Part shown: positions 25,601-37,734 of the stretch, in pieces
Numbering within the stretch: position 1 is the stretch's first letter
How the letters are laid out: the number at the start of each line of letters is the position of its first letter
DNA from: Garcia nutans
Lineage: Eukaryota > Streptophyta > Magnoliopsida > Malpighiales > Euphorbiaceae
Assembly: GCA_947685225.1 (NCBI GenBank)
Contig: CANTUV010000012.1
Coordinates: 4,216,001-4,280,000, forward strand
Length of the DNA stretch: 64,000 nt
Reading direction: 5' to 3'
Made by a program: the position numbers and the translations under genes
The notes under the pieces: generated by a model
What the model saw: only the letters and a program-made list of their open reading frames with translations
Database searches by the model: none
What the model was told of the DNA's origin: nothing

Positions 25601-26410
25601 AACAATAGTTTACTCCAATATTTTCCTACTTCTCTTCTCCGGATCACTTTTACTCACTCTGCATAGATGGTTCATACACCTAACAGACAATAACTAGCAT
25701 ATAGAACCCTACCAACATTCCCAGCAACCTTGCAGACTCTATACAATAGCAAAAGGCAAGAGGTCAATGAACTAAAAAAAGAAATGAAACAATTGTTGGC
25801 AAGAATAATATCCAACACTGTGTCTATAAAAACTAGAGAGATTTTGCTTTAGGATTGTTATTGTTCAATGCATTTGAGACATTCCTTGCTGTTATGAAAG
25901 AAAAAGCTCATACACCAGAAGTCATTGAAATTTCAGACTTCAATAAAACTTCAGAAATCTTACTCACCTTTTTAAATATGTCTCTAGCATGACTATGAAT
26001 CGTGCTTTTTTTGTTATCTTTTTCAGTTTAGATTTGAATGTTAAGTCTTTTTTGCCTATCACTAATATCTACATCTCGTCCAGAAGAAGTCATTGAATGT
26101 GACTAACCAGTTAGATTGGGTTTCCTTTTGTATGTTGTCTTCGTTAAGTTAGTTTCGAATGTTTCTTCTAATCTTTTGTAAACAACAAGATACAATCTTT
26201 TGTGCTATGTTAGTTAAATTAATGCATATTATTTTCAAAGCGGGCTTTGTCGATGACTCCTCTACCAAATTTGATTACATGTGTTGGTTTAAAATTCATT
26301 ACAAATCCATATTAACTAAATTTTAATCATCTAATTCAACTGTTATTACATTATAACTCAACCATAATGTTCTTCAATAATTTACTATGCATATATTGAA
26401 TATCAGGTTG
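22621..26410. other. Unassigned sequence between FAR1-like relic and CACTA
   Basis: About 3.8 kb with no feature I can name. Small open frames (for example 24386-24595 and 24636-24833) have no recognisable motif. It may include the remainder of the FAR1-like element or gene. Confidence 0.6.
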
Positions 26411-26689
26411 CACTACAAGCATGTAGTGGACTATTGAGAGAAATTTACTGACAAAAAAACTTTTTGTTGGCAATACTGATAAAATATCGAGAGAAAATAA
26501 AAAAAAATAGAAAATACACCAACACATTACTATAATATCTACATAAAAATTTACAGATATATATTTTATCAAGAATAATGATTCCAGATGGTGTCGCAAA
26601 GAATTACCGTCAAAATTTACCGACAGAAAAGAAAGAGTCATTAATATTTAGAGCGAATTATTAAAGAAAATATTTAGTGATAGAAGTTT

Positions 26690-27440
26690 TCGACAGAAAT
26701 AAATCTATCGGTATTACTGAGAGATTTCACTATATCTTAGTAAATTTACCAATAAAAAATTATTTATCGATAAATTTACCGATAAAATATTTATCTGTAG
26801 AGAAAAATTATCTTTCAGTAATGTGCAATGATTGAGGCGGCATTGTTTCTACATTTACCTTTACTGAGAGAAGAAAACATCTATCAGTATTATCGATATA
26901 TATGTATTTCTGTCGGTGATATCGAGAGAAATATATATTCGGTTGGTAATAAAAAGAGAAAAATGACTTCTCTTTATAAATAAAAAGTGCTACGCTAATG
27001 TTTAAGGACGTTACTAAAGGGCTTTTCATTTACTCAAATAAATTTAGATAATTTTATGTCGATAAGGATAGACGTGGGCGAAAAAATTTTCGCTTGAAGT
27101 TTACCTGTTTATTGATAGAAATAATTTTTCTGTCGATATTATCAACATGATATTTTATTTTCTTAGTATTACAGACAGATAAAATCCGTATGTTGGTATT
27201 TAACAAATAACTTTTCATTTGCAGATAAATAATTATTTGTTGATAATACTGAGAGTTTGACTCTTCTCTCGGTAAATGGTAAACGTGGGCGGCAACAATG
27301 CCGCCTTAATCATTGCACATTATCGAGAGAAATCCTTCTTTTCTCTGTATTGTCAACATATATTTATTTCTGTCAATAAATTTACTGATAAATAATTTTT
27401 TCTGTTAGTAAATTTATGGAGATATACTAATATTTGTCGG
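26690..27440. repeat. CACTA subterminal inverted repeat
   Basis: A block with gtgcaatgattgaggcggca at 26823 reappears reversed near 27290-27315 (tgccgccttaatcattgcac). Similarity extends outward through the gagagaaga and cagtattatcga blocks. Arms of about 200 bp are separated by about 320 bp. Repeated cgaca/tgtcg motifs lie throughout. Such arms are where CACTA proteins are known to bind. Confidence 0.75.
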
Positions 27441-30240
27441 TAAATTTTTAAACATATAAAATTTGATTACTTTTCTCCCCTCCCCCATTTCTGTCGCCTT
27501 ATTGTATTTTTTATTTTTTTAGAAATTTTAGGTAACTTTTATTTTTTAATTTCAGAAAAAAATATAAAAAAATAATTTTCTGTTTTTAGTTAATCCAAAT
27601 ATTATATATATATTATTAGGAGAATTTAAAATTTCCATAATTTAGAATTTTTTTGGTATTTATAATTTTTTTATAGGTTATTTAATTTTCTTAGGGCATT
27701 TTTTTAAAAAATGTAGGTTAATTTTATTAATTTTTAAATTTTAGAATAAAAAATAAAAAACTAATTTTGTATTTTTTAATTAATCTAAAAATTATACATA
27801 TATTTTTAGAAAATTTTAAAATTTTCATTATACATTTAAAAATTTTTTGGTATTCAATTTTTTTTAAGTTCTTAGACTTTTTTTAGGCATTTTGTTGATT
27901 GGTTAACAATTTTAGGTAAATTTTATTAATTTTTTAATTTCTGAATTTTAGTTATAAAATTTAAATAATTTTTATTTTTTAATTTAACAGAAAATGTTTT
28001 ATGAAACTTTTTGAATTACTTTGTAATATTTTTAGAAATATTTTAGTAAATAGATAAATTTTAAGCTGATAGATTTTTTTGGGGTATTTTTTAATTTTTT
28101 AAAAATTTTAGTTAATTTAATAAATATTTATAAATTTTAAAAAATGTAAATATAAAATACTAATTTTTTTAATTTTTTAATTTAATAGAATATTTTTAGA
28201 AATTTTTTGGTAAATAAAAAATTTTTAGGATGCTAGATTTTTTTAATGTATTTTTTTTCTATTTTTAAAAGTCTTTAGGTAAGTAAATTTGATAAATATT
28301 TATAAATTTTAGAATTTTAATTATAAAAATAAACAAGTTTTTAAAAATTTTAATTAATCAGAATAATTTAGTGATAAATTTATTAATTTTCCTAACATTT
28401 TTAGATTTTTTTTGGTATTTAGAAAATTATTAGAGTGTTAGATTTTATTTAGGTATTTTATGATTTTGATTTTAGTAATTTTTATATTTTTAGTTAAAAA
28501 ATTATAGCTTATGGTTTTTCAGAATTTTAGATTTAATGTAAAAAATATAATTTAGGATTAGTTTTAAGATTTAAAATTTTTAGTTATGTTATTAATTTAT
28601 ATAAAATTGGTGTTTAAAATTCTTTTTTTTTGTTATTTAATTTATATATTTTTTGTTAATTAGTATTATTAAAAATTAAAATTTCTTTGTTATTTTTTGG
28701 TTTTATAAGAAATTAGTGTTTAAAAATATCTTTTTTATTTTAGTAATTGTTACGTTTAACTTAAATTAAATTTTTGATTTTTTGAAATTTTAGTGTTTAA
28801 TTTTAAAAATATAACTTAGAGTTTTGTAAATTTATAGATTTTATCTTAATTATTATTAAAATTTAAGTATTTAGAAAATACTTTATTAATTTATAGTAAA
28901 TTAACATTTAAAAGAAATTTTTTTTGTGATTTTAGTGATTGTTAGGTTTATATTTTAAAAATTAATTATTGATTGTATGTATGCTAGAAAATTTAAATTG
29001 TGAAATTTTTATGAATTTTGGGTTAATATTTTTATCATATTATTTAAGTTATTAAATATATATATATGTTTTTTTGTTATATATGCTTTTTAGTTTAATG
29101 TTAGGGATTTAAATACATATATGTATTTTTAGAACTTGAGTAAAAATTAAGATCGATATAGTTTGAACACGATAATTAATAGAGATGTAATGAAAACAAT
29201 GTTGTTTTATCCCGAATTTAAAAAATTTTTACTTACAAAAATAATCAAAAATAATAATTTATTCTTATTTTTATTTTTTAAAATTAAAATAATTAAAATA
29301 ATTTTTATTACGAACTTATAATATCAATTCATAAAGTTTTTAAAAAATAGTAGTTTTAAAAATTAGATTAAAAAATTAGACTATGTAAGAAATGAATTAA
29401 CCAATCAATTTTGTACTATATATAAATTAAATTTGGTTATACGCTCATGTATGTCTATTGAATTAATAATTTCTTAAATATATAATGTATTAAATTATTC
29501 ATTAATTGAATATGTGAATATATTAAATTAATTTTCACATATATTTGAGTAAATAATAAATAAATTAGTAAATTAATAATTAATGATAAATTCTAATATA
29601 TTTTTTATGAAATCTAAAGAGCAAATATTAGGAGTATGAAATATAATAATATATAATAAATAATAATTTAAAATATCAAAGAACATATATTTAGGCCTAT
29701 GAAATTTCATAATATATAATAAATAATAATTAAAAATATCTAAAGAGCATATGTAAGGGTGCACTATTTAAATATCGATTGATAAGACATTTGCTTTAAA
29801 TCTACATAATATAAAACAAACTTTAGTTACTCTTTTTTTTTTTTTTTGTAAAATGAGAATTTACTGAATTATTTCATTTGGATAGTTTATAAATAACAAT
29901 ATATCTATTTTAATTAACATTAATGTGAGACATATTAGTATCAAATTTTATAGAAAACTTATAGTATTTCTCTCATTTTGTTCTCTGAGTGCATACCAAA
30001 CATCATAACTATTCAAAATTTAAATTTTTTTGAATATTTATTATTTAATTGATGTAGTGTACTTAAAGAACCTGAAAAAATATTTTCAAATTTTCTTCAT
30101 AATTTGTATAAAGTCTTACATTATGCTAATTAAGATATATATTTTATTTCTGAATGGGTTAGGGCCCAACCCTTTAGGAATAAGAAATAAGGAAATTTAA
30201 TTTATAGTATTTAATTACTTATCCTTTTGTATACATAGGA
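27441..30240. other. Very AT-rich non-coding interior of the CACTA element
   Basis: Long runs of A and T with recurring phrases such as ttttagaatttt and ggtatttt. No coding signal. It is probably leader or intron sequence upstream of TNP2. The only clear substructure is a short tandem repeat at 29600-29760. Confidence 0.65.
29600..29760. repeat. Imperfect minisatellite, about 65-bp unit
   Basis: About 2.5 units built around ctaaagagcaaatatt, gtatgaaatataataata and ataataaataataatt. Non-coding. Confidence 0.8.
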
Positions 30241-30798
30241 AAAATAAATACAATATATGCTTGGATGTATGAACGACTCAATCCAGATCACACTCTTAAT
30301 ATGATATTTGTCAATGGAGTAGAAGAGTTTGTTGCTTTTGCATCTAGTCAAAGGGACATAAAATGTCATCATCATAGATTTTGGAAAGTAGATGAAGTGA
30401 AATACCATGGTGTCAAATGAAATTTTGTACAAGATTATTTCATTTGGAATAGGCATGGTCAAGAAAATATAATCGACAAATCGACTCGATAATAATATAG
30501 TACAGTTGAGTCTGTGTTTAAAAATCCAGACCAACAAATAGTATATAATATTGTTGGGCTTAATGTGTTTGATTAGGGTATGTCAAATATTGGTGTAGCT
30601 AGAACTAGTGAGGTACAATATGAACTAGTTGATGAGGCTCCTAACTTGGAAGCTCAATGATTCTACAGTTTGTTGAATTCATTGGATACAGAGGTGTGGC
30701 TCGGGTGTCAAAAATATACTAAGCTATCTGCCATGGTTGGCTATTTTAATATGAAGTCTGAGTAACATACGACTGAAATTTCTTTTGATCAATGAATC
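30241..30798 (+). pseudogene. CACTA TNP2 transposase, N-terminal part
   Basis: Read with several stops, it starts WMYERLNPDHTLNMIFVNGV, then EEFVAFASSQRDIKCHHHRF, WKVDEVKYHGVK and DYFIWNRHGQE. This is the transposase-associated domain that precedes TNP2 (in relatives the Cys/His residues bind metal; here some Cys are changed). It then gives VWLGCQKYTKLSAMVGYFNM, the start of the TNP2 domain. The coding line is cut at 30798 by the Tat element and resumes at 39424. Multiple stops make it non-functional. Confidence 0.85.
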
Positions 30799-32234
30799 TG
30801 TGAACACTCGAATTTTGAGGCTCGGAAAGCCGATTTTCTCAAACCGCAGACAACTGAGCCGGACCGGAGGTCCACGATAAAGTTCACCGGAAATATATCA
30901 ATATGGTACTTGAAATGTCCGGAACGATGTGAGGATCACGGATATGGTCCCGGAATAATTTTTGGAGGTCTCTAGCTCCCGAAAAATCAGTTTGAGCGAA
31001 AACCGGATAAAACCGGTGGCCCAGCCGCCGTAATTCCGGCGGCTCAGCCGCCAAAACTTTCCGTCTTTTCGGTTTGTCACATCCACGGCGGCCCGGCCGC
31101 CGTCCAGCCCGATTTTGCCTATAAATTGCCTTCAAGTGTTTAGAAAAAGAGGTTGGCTTTTGGAGACTCCGGGCCTCATGCTGACGAATTTAATCCGTAA
31201 TCAAAAATCATAATCGAAAGTCCAAGAAAACGAGATCTGGAACTTCGAAGCAGGAAAATCCTAAGCAAGGTAATATTCTAATCCATCATTTGTCAATTTA
31301 AGCATCTCATAAGCATTCAATCTTCTTCTTAATTTCTTCTCGGTCAAAGACCTAATCCTTTTAGGTCTAAGGCCTAATGGACTAATCAATCAGCCTCTTT
31401 GGCACGAAGCCTAAATTGAATCCCTTTGGTACAAAGTACCTAAATTTTACAATTAAAATCAACCTTTTGGCACGGAGCCTAAATTACACCATTTTGGTAC
31501 AAAGTACCTAAAATTTCACAATTTAGCACTAAGTGCTAAAACTCACATCTTTGGCAAAAAGCCTGACAATGCAGGCCTAAGGCCTAAAAATTGCATTCTT
31601 TTGGTACAAAGTACCTAAGATTGCACCATTTAGCACTAAGTGCTAAATTTCACAAATTTGGCAAAAAGTCCGATCAATACTTGGCATTAAGCCCGACACC
31701 AGCACGAAGCACTAAGTGCTCAAAATCTCACATTTGGAATGAAGCCTAAATTGCACTCCTTTGGTACAAAGTACCTAAATTTCACCATTTAGCACTAAGT
31801 GCTAAAACTCACAACTCTGGCAAAATGCCTGAAAAATGCACGAAGCATACACACACATGCATGAAGCATAAATTTCATCGCCTTTAAATAGGCTTTTCCG
31901 AACTACATGAGCTTTGATCTCCCATTCAAACGGGAGTATGTAGGCATATTTGGAATTCACCCCAAATAGCAAGTCCACAATTTACTAACAATCTGTCTCT
32001 TCTTTTCTTCATTCCTTTTAGATTTGTTCTTTTTGCAAGTTAGTCAAATGCATGACATAGTCCCCGAATCCTCCTTGGGTTCGCAGACTAGAAGCCTTTA
32101 CATTGGATGCATTATTGGAGTCAAATAAGGGTTTTCTTAGTTTTTCCCTTCGAACAAAATAAACTGAGTGGCGACTCCTGACAACAAGTGAACTTTCGCC
32201 CGGATCCTTTTCGGGCGGAAAACCGAGGTTCACA
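30799..32234 (+). repeat. Tat element 5' LTR
   Basis: 1436 bp. It has a GC-rich patch at about 31011-31115 (cggcggc/gccgcc inverted units) and then a long run of short palindromes between 31340 and 31820: ggtacaaagtacc, tagcactaagtgcta and aggcctaaggcct, each several times. A tataaat motif lies near 31121. The GTTCACA end is followed by the primer binding site. Confidence 0.93.
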
Positions 32235-32236
32235 AT

Positions 32237-32254
32237 TTGGCGACTCCACTGGGG
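32237..32254 (+). other. Tat element primer binding site
   Basis: tggcgactccactgggga starts 3 bp after the 5' LTR. This type of site is common in Tat-group elements and is usually assigned to tRNA-Arg, an assignment I give from memory and with caution. Confidence 0.8.
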
Positions 32255-32580
32255 ACCATAAAAATGATTTATGGGATCTTAGTGGACTACAATTGTTTAT
32301 TTGACTAACTTGCCATTCTTTATGGTGCTTTTATTTATTTTGTAGGATACCTTAGCAATGATTATCCTTTCTTTAAGGATATTGGAATTGAAAGTTGACA
32401 AAAGAAATCTTTCTAGGGACCATAAAAAATAATTTATGGGACTCTAGTAGACTACTATTTTTAATTTGACTAACTTGCCCTTCTTTAGGGTACGTTTATT
32501 TGTTTTGCAGGGTACCTTAGCAATATATATCCTTCCTTTAAGGATATTGGACTGAAGATTGAAGAAAGGAATCTTTTTCC
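32252..32580 (+). repeat. Tandem duplication downstream of the primer binding site, period about 164 bp
   Basis: gggaccataaaaatgattta at 32252 and gggaccataaaaaataattt at 32416 start two units. Both share tttgactaacttgcc, taccttagcaat and aaggatattgga. This is leader sequence before gag. Confidence 0.85.
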
Positions 32581-33253
32581 TTTGATGGATCTATTGTTTG
32601 ACTACTTGTGCATTTATTTTGTCATTCAGAGAATCTTTTTCTCTTGCATATATGGGGGAATCATTTTCCTCCATTGCATAAAAAATTGTTTTCAAATGAA
32701 TTTCTTCTCTTTCTGTTCAAAGTTCTGAGTCTGGATAGCAAGTAGCGCTGACCGGCAAGTCTCCTTGATTATGCCGGCGGACAGCCAAAGCGTCCTCCCT
32801 GTTGTCGCAAACCATTCCAATCCTTTTGGAGTGGCCCATGAGTAATCGTACTGTTGGACCCACGCGAAACTCCTTGTTTCACATGTGGTTAGGTATATCT
32901 TACTCAAGACTCAAGGGTCCCTATGATAAGCCGATTCTCTATTTTTACATAACAATAGAACCCTCCCTTAGGTTGTATGTACCCAATGATAGTGCCGCAT
33001 TCCATTAAAATGAATTGTGATGTGATGAGGTGCATTCATGCAACATAACAACATTGTTTAGGGGGAAAATTTTGATGTACATAAGTGGACCAAGAGTTTT
33101 CCTACCCTACACACCACCCTGATTTTTTACCCTTGACCTTTTCAGGTACCCTCTGTCCGTGTGCCTTCACCTACACCAGACACATCAACACCAACTGTGC
33201 TATCCCCTACAAGTTCTACTACCCCAACTTCACCAACTACTCCAATTACTGAA

Positions 33254-34486
33254 ATGGCCACGATTGAACAGATTAAAGCTTTGCTGGATGGTCAGGTTAA
33301 GGAAATTGAAGCTAGAATGCAAGAAAAAATTGATGAAGCTTTAGCCGCCCAAAGGGTAGCTATTCTGGCTGAATTAGAAGGAGCACCAAAGACAGTCCCT
33401 ATTCCTGAAAATTTGGGGAAGGAACCCATTGTGGGGCAAACTAGTACCCCCGTGACTGCTCAGATTAATACCCCTGTCATCAATTTGGAGGATCCACCCT
33501 CCAAGAATGAAACAGATGAACTGAAAAAGAAACTTGAATTGCTTGAGAGGTCAATCACTGCCATGAAAACTCACAAAGAGGTGGTAGACATGGATTCCTT
33601 ATCCTTGTTTCCCCAAGCCAGATTACCTCCAAAATTCAAGATGCCGGGGATGGACAGATTTGATGGGACCACTTGCCCTAAAACCCATCTGAAAATGTAT
33701 GTGGGAGCCTTAAGTCCTTGGGGTTTAAATGATGAGCTCTTTGCTCAGTTATTCCAACAATCCCTGACTGGTGCTGCCCTTAAATGGTTTGTGAGTCTAG
33801 ATCGTTCCAAGATTAAGACATGGGAAGACATCTGCAATGCATTCAACTCTCAATACCACTACAATATTGAGGTGGATGTCACTAGAAGAGAACTTGAGAC
33901 TACCAAACAAAACAACAATGAACCTTTCTCCTCGTTCCTTACGAGGTGGAGAGCAAAAGCCGCCCAAATGATCAATCGCCCTTCAGAACAAGAGCAGATT
34001 GATATCATAATCAGAAATTTAAGGCCTACATATCAAGCCCAACTGCAAACCCAATACCTACCTACTTTTAAATCGCTCATTGCGACTGCAACCAAGGTAG
34101 AAGATCTGATACAATTGGGTAAGATAGTAGATGAAGAAGCTATCTCGAAGTATAAAAAACAAGGCCAAGCTGCTAATGAAGTGGTCAATATTGCCCCTGC
34201 GAATCCTTTACGTGTGGGCAATCTTGGGCAAAGAAATCAGCCAAGAAGGCAATATACCGACATTGGAATGCCCCTTCATCTAGTGTTTAAAAAGGCCGTG
34301 GAAGGGAAATATTTGAAGCCTTTGGACCCAAGGCCTCCTCCAAACCCATTACCCTTCAATTACAGGGCCAATGAGTACTATGAGTACCACCAAGGAAATG
34401 GGCACAGAACAGATGCTTGCTGGACTTTGAAAAACCGCATCCAGGATTTGGTGGATAGTGGTGACATCATTCCTCTCAGGAGGTAA
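33254..34486 (+). CDS. gag: Tat-type Gag polyprotein (open)
   Basis: A structural protein that packages element RNA in virus-like particles. I start at ATG 33254 (MATIEQIKALLDG), giving 410 aa; the frame is open upstream to 33161 but only from a GTG. Residues 1-45 form a charged probable coiled coil. Near 115-135 is FPQARLPPKFKMPGMDRFDG. The capsid core follows with TGAALKWFVSLD near 173 and FLTRWRAKAAQM near 230. Near 375 the knuckle-like YYEYHQGNGHRTDACW is present, with the usual first Cys replaced by Tyr, which may weaken RNA binding. It ends LKNRIQDLVDSGDIIPLRR. It is uninterrupted, in contrast to pol behind it. A splice-acceptor-like tttcag sits at 33140-33145. Confidence 0.9.
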   Translation: MATIEQIKALLDGQVKEIEARMQEKIDEALAAQRVAILAELEGAPKTVPIPENLGKEPIVGQTSTPVTAQINTPVINLEDPPSKNETDELKKKLELLERSITAMKTHKEVVDMDSLSLFPQARLPPKFKMPGMDRFDGTTCPKTHLKMYVGALSPWGLNDELFAQLFQQSLTGAALKWFVSLDRSKIKTWEDICNAFNSQYHYNIEVDVTRRELETTKQNNNEPFSSFLTRWRAKAAQMINRPSEQEQIDIIIRNLRPTYQAQLQTQYLPTFKSLIATATKVEDLIQLGKIVDEEAISKYKKQGQAANEVVNIAPANPLRVGNLGQRNQPRRQYTDIGMPLHLVFKKAVEGKYLKPLDPRPPPNPLPFNYRANEYYEYHQGNGHRTDACWTLKNRIQDLVDSGDIIPLRR

Positions 34487-35540
34487 CCAAACATTAACAC
34501 TAACCCCTTGCCCAATCATTCCATCAATGCCATCACTGTGGAAGATTTCATGCAACTTAGTCTCTTTGATGAGGATGCTATGATAACCAATGTCGAAGAC
34601 AAAAGGGACTTCACAAAGCTGATCAAGACAACAGATGGACCACTGATGAACTGGTATGTCGAGGAGGGATAAGCTGCTGTAGACAAAACTAGTCCAGTGT
34701 CACACCTTGAACCCGAGTCTTGTACCGAGTCAAATTCTGAGTCAAACACCAAGCCAGAGTCTAGTTCTGAGTCCTCTATAGCTTCAGATTTAGAGAACCC
34801 AAATGTCACATTTAATGTAATCTTGGAGAATGACTCCACCATTATCAATGAAACTCTTCAAATTCTTGGTTACCCTATGTCTTTTGCTTTCCAAGTATTA
34901 TCTAGCAAAAATGATATAAATGAAATAAAAGAAATAAATGAAAAGATAATAATTGGCAAAGAAAATGACCATACATACATTGCATGTGATTGTGTGAATA
35001 AGGAACAGGTTCTTGAGGGCATCAGAAAGTATGCCAACTGCTTCATGTGGAAGACAAGTGATGTCACGGGAATAGACCCAGCCATAGCAGTTCACAAGAT
35101 TTCGCTATACCCCGATGCAAAGCTGGTTAAGCAAAAATTGAGCAGAATGAAGCCAGAATGGTCTTTGAAGATTAAAAAAGAGGTTGCCAAACAACTGGAC
35201 AATAAGTTCATAGAACCAATTGCCTACCCTTTCTGGTTAGCAAACATTGTACCGGTCCCGAAGAAAGACGGAAAGGTCAGAATGTGTGTTGACTACAGAT
35301 ATCTGAATAAAGCTTGTCCCAAGGATGATTTCCCGCTACCACACATCAATTTGCTAATAGACGGGGTGGCAACGACAATCTTTAATGACATGATTTACAA
35401 AGAAGTAAAAGTGTATGGTGATGATATGATTGTCAAGTCAAAATCTCCAGAAGAGCACGTCTAAGCACTTGAGAAGTTCTTCCTTAGACTTCGCAAGTAC
35501 AATTTGAAGCTTAAATCCTGCAAAGTGACTCTTTGGTGTA
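34487..35540 (+). pseudogene. Tat pol: protease region absent, RT truncated
   Basis: After gag stops, the spacer to RT shows no aspartic-protease DTG/DSG motif. An open frame 34697-35464 opens with a Ser/Glu-rich linker, then VTGIDPAIAVHKISLYPDAK, KQKLSRMKPEWSLKIKKEVA, IVPVPKKDGKVRMCVDYRYL and FPLPHINLLIDGVATT. It then jumps straight to NDMIYKEVKVYGDDMIVKSK. About 65 residues holding the first catalytic Asp are missing, and the YVDD-type box reads YGDD. After a stop, ALEKFFLRLRKYNLKLKSCK ends abruptly and joins integrase near 35540, so the RT thumb and all RNase H are deleted. It cannot make cDNA. Confidence 0.9.
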
Positions 35541-36543
35541 ACATCAGGCCAATTTGGGATATTATTGGTCCACCATGAACACAGACTGTGTGGCATTTGT
35601 GCAAGGATGTCATCAATGTCAGATATTTGCTAAGCTGCAGGAGCAACCTCCCGTTGCCCTGAATCCAATCACTTCTCTATGGCTCTTCGCTACTTGGGGA
35701 ATAGATATAATTGGCAAAATACATCCAAAAGCATCAAATGGACATCAGTTTATCTCGGTAGCAGTGGATGACTTCACAAAGTGGGTTGAAGCAGCTTCCT
35801 ATGCAGAATTAGACGCCAAAAAGGTAGCACAGTTTGTCCGAACCAACATCCTTTGTCGGTACGGAACACCATTTGAGATTATCACTGATAATGGAACCCA
35901 TTTCCAAGTAGAATTCGCTAAACTCTTGAAGGATAAGAAGATCCAACATCATAAATCCTCTCCTTACAGACCCCAAACAAATGGAGCTGTAGAAGCAGCA
36001 AACAAGTCTACAAAGGTGATCATACAAAAAATGATCAAAGAACATAGGCATTGACATGAGAAGTTACCGCTGGCTCTGTGGGGATATAGAACATCAATTA
36101 GAACTCCTACTGGGGCAACCCCGTATTCCCTGGTGTACGGAATGGAAGCAGCACTCCCCATTGAACTGGAAGTTCAATCGGCGAGGATAATTCAAGAAAG
36201 TCAGGTAAATGAAGCTGAATGGATCAGCAATTATCATCATCAGTTGTTGGGTTTGGATGAAAAAAGACTTCAAGCTCTACATCAGATTCAAGGATATCAG
36301 AGGCGAATGGCCAGACATTTCAACAAAAAGGTCAAAGATCGAAAGTTGGAAGAAGGTTGTTTTGTCCTGAAAGAGATCAGAACACCTGTTACAGATCCTC
36401 GTGGGAAGTTCCGTCCTCATTGGGCGGGACCCTACATTTTAAAGAAAATACTTTCCGGCGGAGCCGTCATCTTGTCTGATTTGGATGGTCTGGAGTTCAC
36501 AAACCCATGCAATCTGGATCAACTAAAGAAATATTATGTATGA
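35541..36543 (+). pseudogene. Tat integrase, one stop codon
   Basis: Joins cDNA to the chromosome. It begins inside the zinc-binding region (GYYWSTMNTDCVAFVQGCHQ): the two Cys remain, while the His pair was lost with the upstream deletion. The catalytic Asp residues are visible in WGIDIIGKIHP and ITDNGTHF, and Glu in NGAVEAANKST. An in-frame TGA (36052-36054, EHRH*HEK) interrupts it; relatives usually have Trp there, so a single G-to-A change explains it. The rest (36055-36543) has LALWGYRTSIRTPTGATPYS, YGMEAALPIE, a helical region and the GPF/Y-like HWAGPYILKKI, ending NLDQLKKYYV. Confidence 0.9.
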
Positions 36544-37024
36544 TCATGCATTCCATAAGGAACTACAGTAGACCTGATTCTCGCAAATTAATTCGAGATA
36601 TGTAGGCAGCTCTCCTTGAGCACGGTCTAAATTTTAATAAAATCATTGATTCATTTTTCTTGTGCCAACATAAAAAAAATCCCGCTAAGTCGAAAACCCA
36701 CAAAGGGCGGCTTAGGCAATAGTGGGGCCCGCTAAGTCGAAAACCCACAAAGGGCGGCTTAGACAAGAATGGGTAGGAGCTCGCTAAGTTGAAAATCCGA
36801 AAGGACAGCTTAGGCAAAAATTAGAGCAAGTAAATAAAGTAGATAATGCTTGGAAAGCAAAAGAAAGAGTCATGCCAAGAAGAGTCATTCATTCCCAAGG
36901 GAGTCATTCATCCAAAAAAAAAAAAAAAAAGAGGTCATTCCTTTCATAAAGTACCAAAAACCAATCAAAAAGAGTCAAACCACCAAGTCCAAAACGTTAA
37001 AAAAAAAAAAGTCAACCCTAGAGT
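36544..37024 (+). other. Tat 3' spacer with short tandem units
   Basis: Non-coding. It holds three units of about 47-52 bp starting at 36681, 36728 and about 36780 (gctaagtcgaaaacccacaa...gcggcttag), a feature often seen in Tat-group 3' regions. Two A-runs follow at about 36916-36931 and 36999-37010. Confidence 0.7.
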
Positions 37025-37734
37025 CTAAATCCTGCGTCTCCTACGTGGGGCAGAGTCTTCGGTATCTTCCTTAGTTCCGGAACTCTCTGCAGCGTCTGCC
37101 TTCTCCTCGTTAAGAGGAACCACCTCATTTCCCTCCAACTCCTGCAGCAATGCAAGCCTCCTTGGCTTTTTAATTGGCCAAACTTCAGCTATAAACCAAG
37201 TTCTGTACTCGGGAGTAGTCTGAACAAGGGAAGGCTCTGCAAAAAGCCTGATCATCTGATGGTCCCTAACTTAAGTTTGAAGAACAGCTCGGGTAACTCC
37301 GGGAATAATTTGGGGGCAACTTCAGAAAAATTCAAGTTCCTGCCCCAATGGAGTTGGACTTCCTAGAGGATTATTTCTAAGTTCTTTACCAGAAATAATT
37401 ACTGATAGCTTGAGCTTGAGGCCTTGTAAAGTTGAAAAGCCTCTGAAAAGCCCCACATAGCCAATTTGAACCTCATGCCTTACAAGGGGGGGGGGGGGGG
37501 GGGGGCATTTGAGTCACATCCAATGGTTGAGCAGAATTCCTCAAAAAGAGGACACATCTCGTCCATCCGGGCACCAAACCTGAAGACGTGAGCTTGCGGA
37601 ACCCAAAATTTGGTACAAGCGTGCAAGAAATCCCAATCCACCAATATCTCTCTAAGAGTAGCAACAACTTTCAATCCATATCTTTCCATATTGATCCTTT
37701 CAACCTTATGGAGACTCTTGGTCCAGTTGTGCAT
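37025..37734 (-). pseudogene. Antisense ORF of the Tat element, PMD/DUF7745-like remnant
   Basis: Two open pieces on the minus strand: 37734-37480 (84 aa) and 37255-37025 (76 aa). The first contains ILVDWDFLHACTKFWVPQAH, VFRFGARMDEMCPLFEEFCS and a Pro run. W-x-P...F.FG...CP..EEF is the pattern of plant mobile domain / DUF7745 proteins, which also occur as antisense ORFs in Retand/Tat-type elements. The second piece (AEPSLVQTTPEYRTWFIAEV, then acidic and an Arg-rich end) would be the C-terminus. The Pro run is encoded by a 20-base G tract (37486-37505), which probably varies in length and disrupts the frame. Much of the middle is missing. Confidence 0.65.
37486..37505. repeat. G20 homopolymer
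   Basis: Twenty consecutive G on the + strand in the antisense ORF. It may be prone to sequencing or assembly error. Confidence 0.95.

Noticed and set aside
30884..31135. Arg/Gly-rich minus-strand frames in the Tat LTR (also 38039-38317)
   Set aside because: Produced by the GC-rich inverted units; present in both LTRs and inconsistent in length between them.
31340..31830. CRISPR-like array of regularly spaced short repeats
   Set aside because: The units are several different short palindromes in an LTR, not one direct repeat with unique spacers, and this is plant nuclear DNA. The same series recurs in the other LTR.
33161..33253. Upstream extension of the Tat gag frame
   Set aside because: It starts at GTG; the first ATG in frame is 33254. 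The extension is Pro/Thr/Ser-rich and could be translated only if a spliced or non-AUG start exists.
36846..37074. Lys-rich frames at 36846-37074
   Set aside because: They are driven by A-runs in the Tat 3' spacer and overlap the antisense ORF; no conserved pattern.
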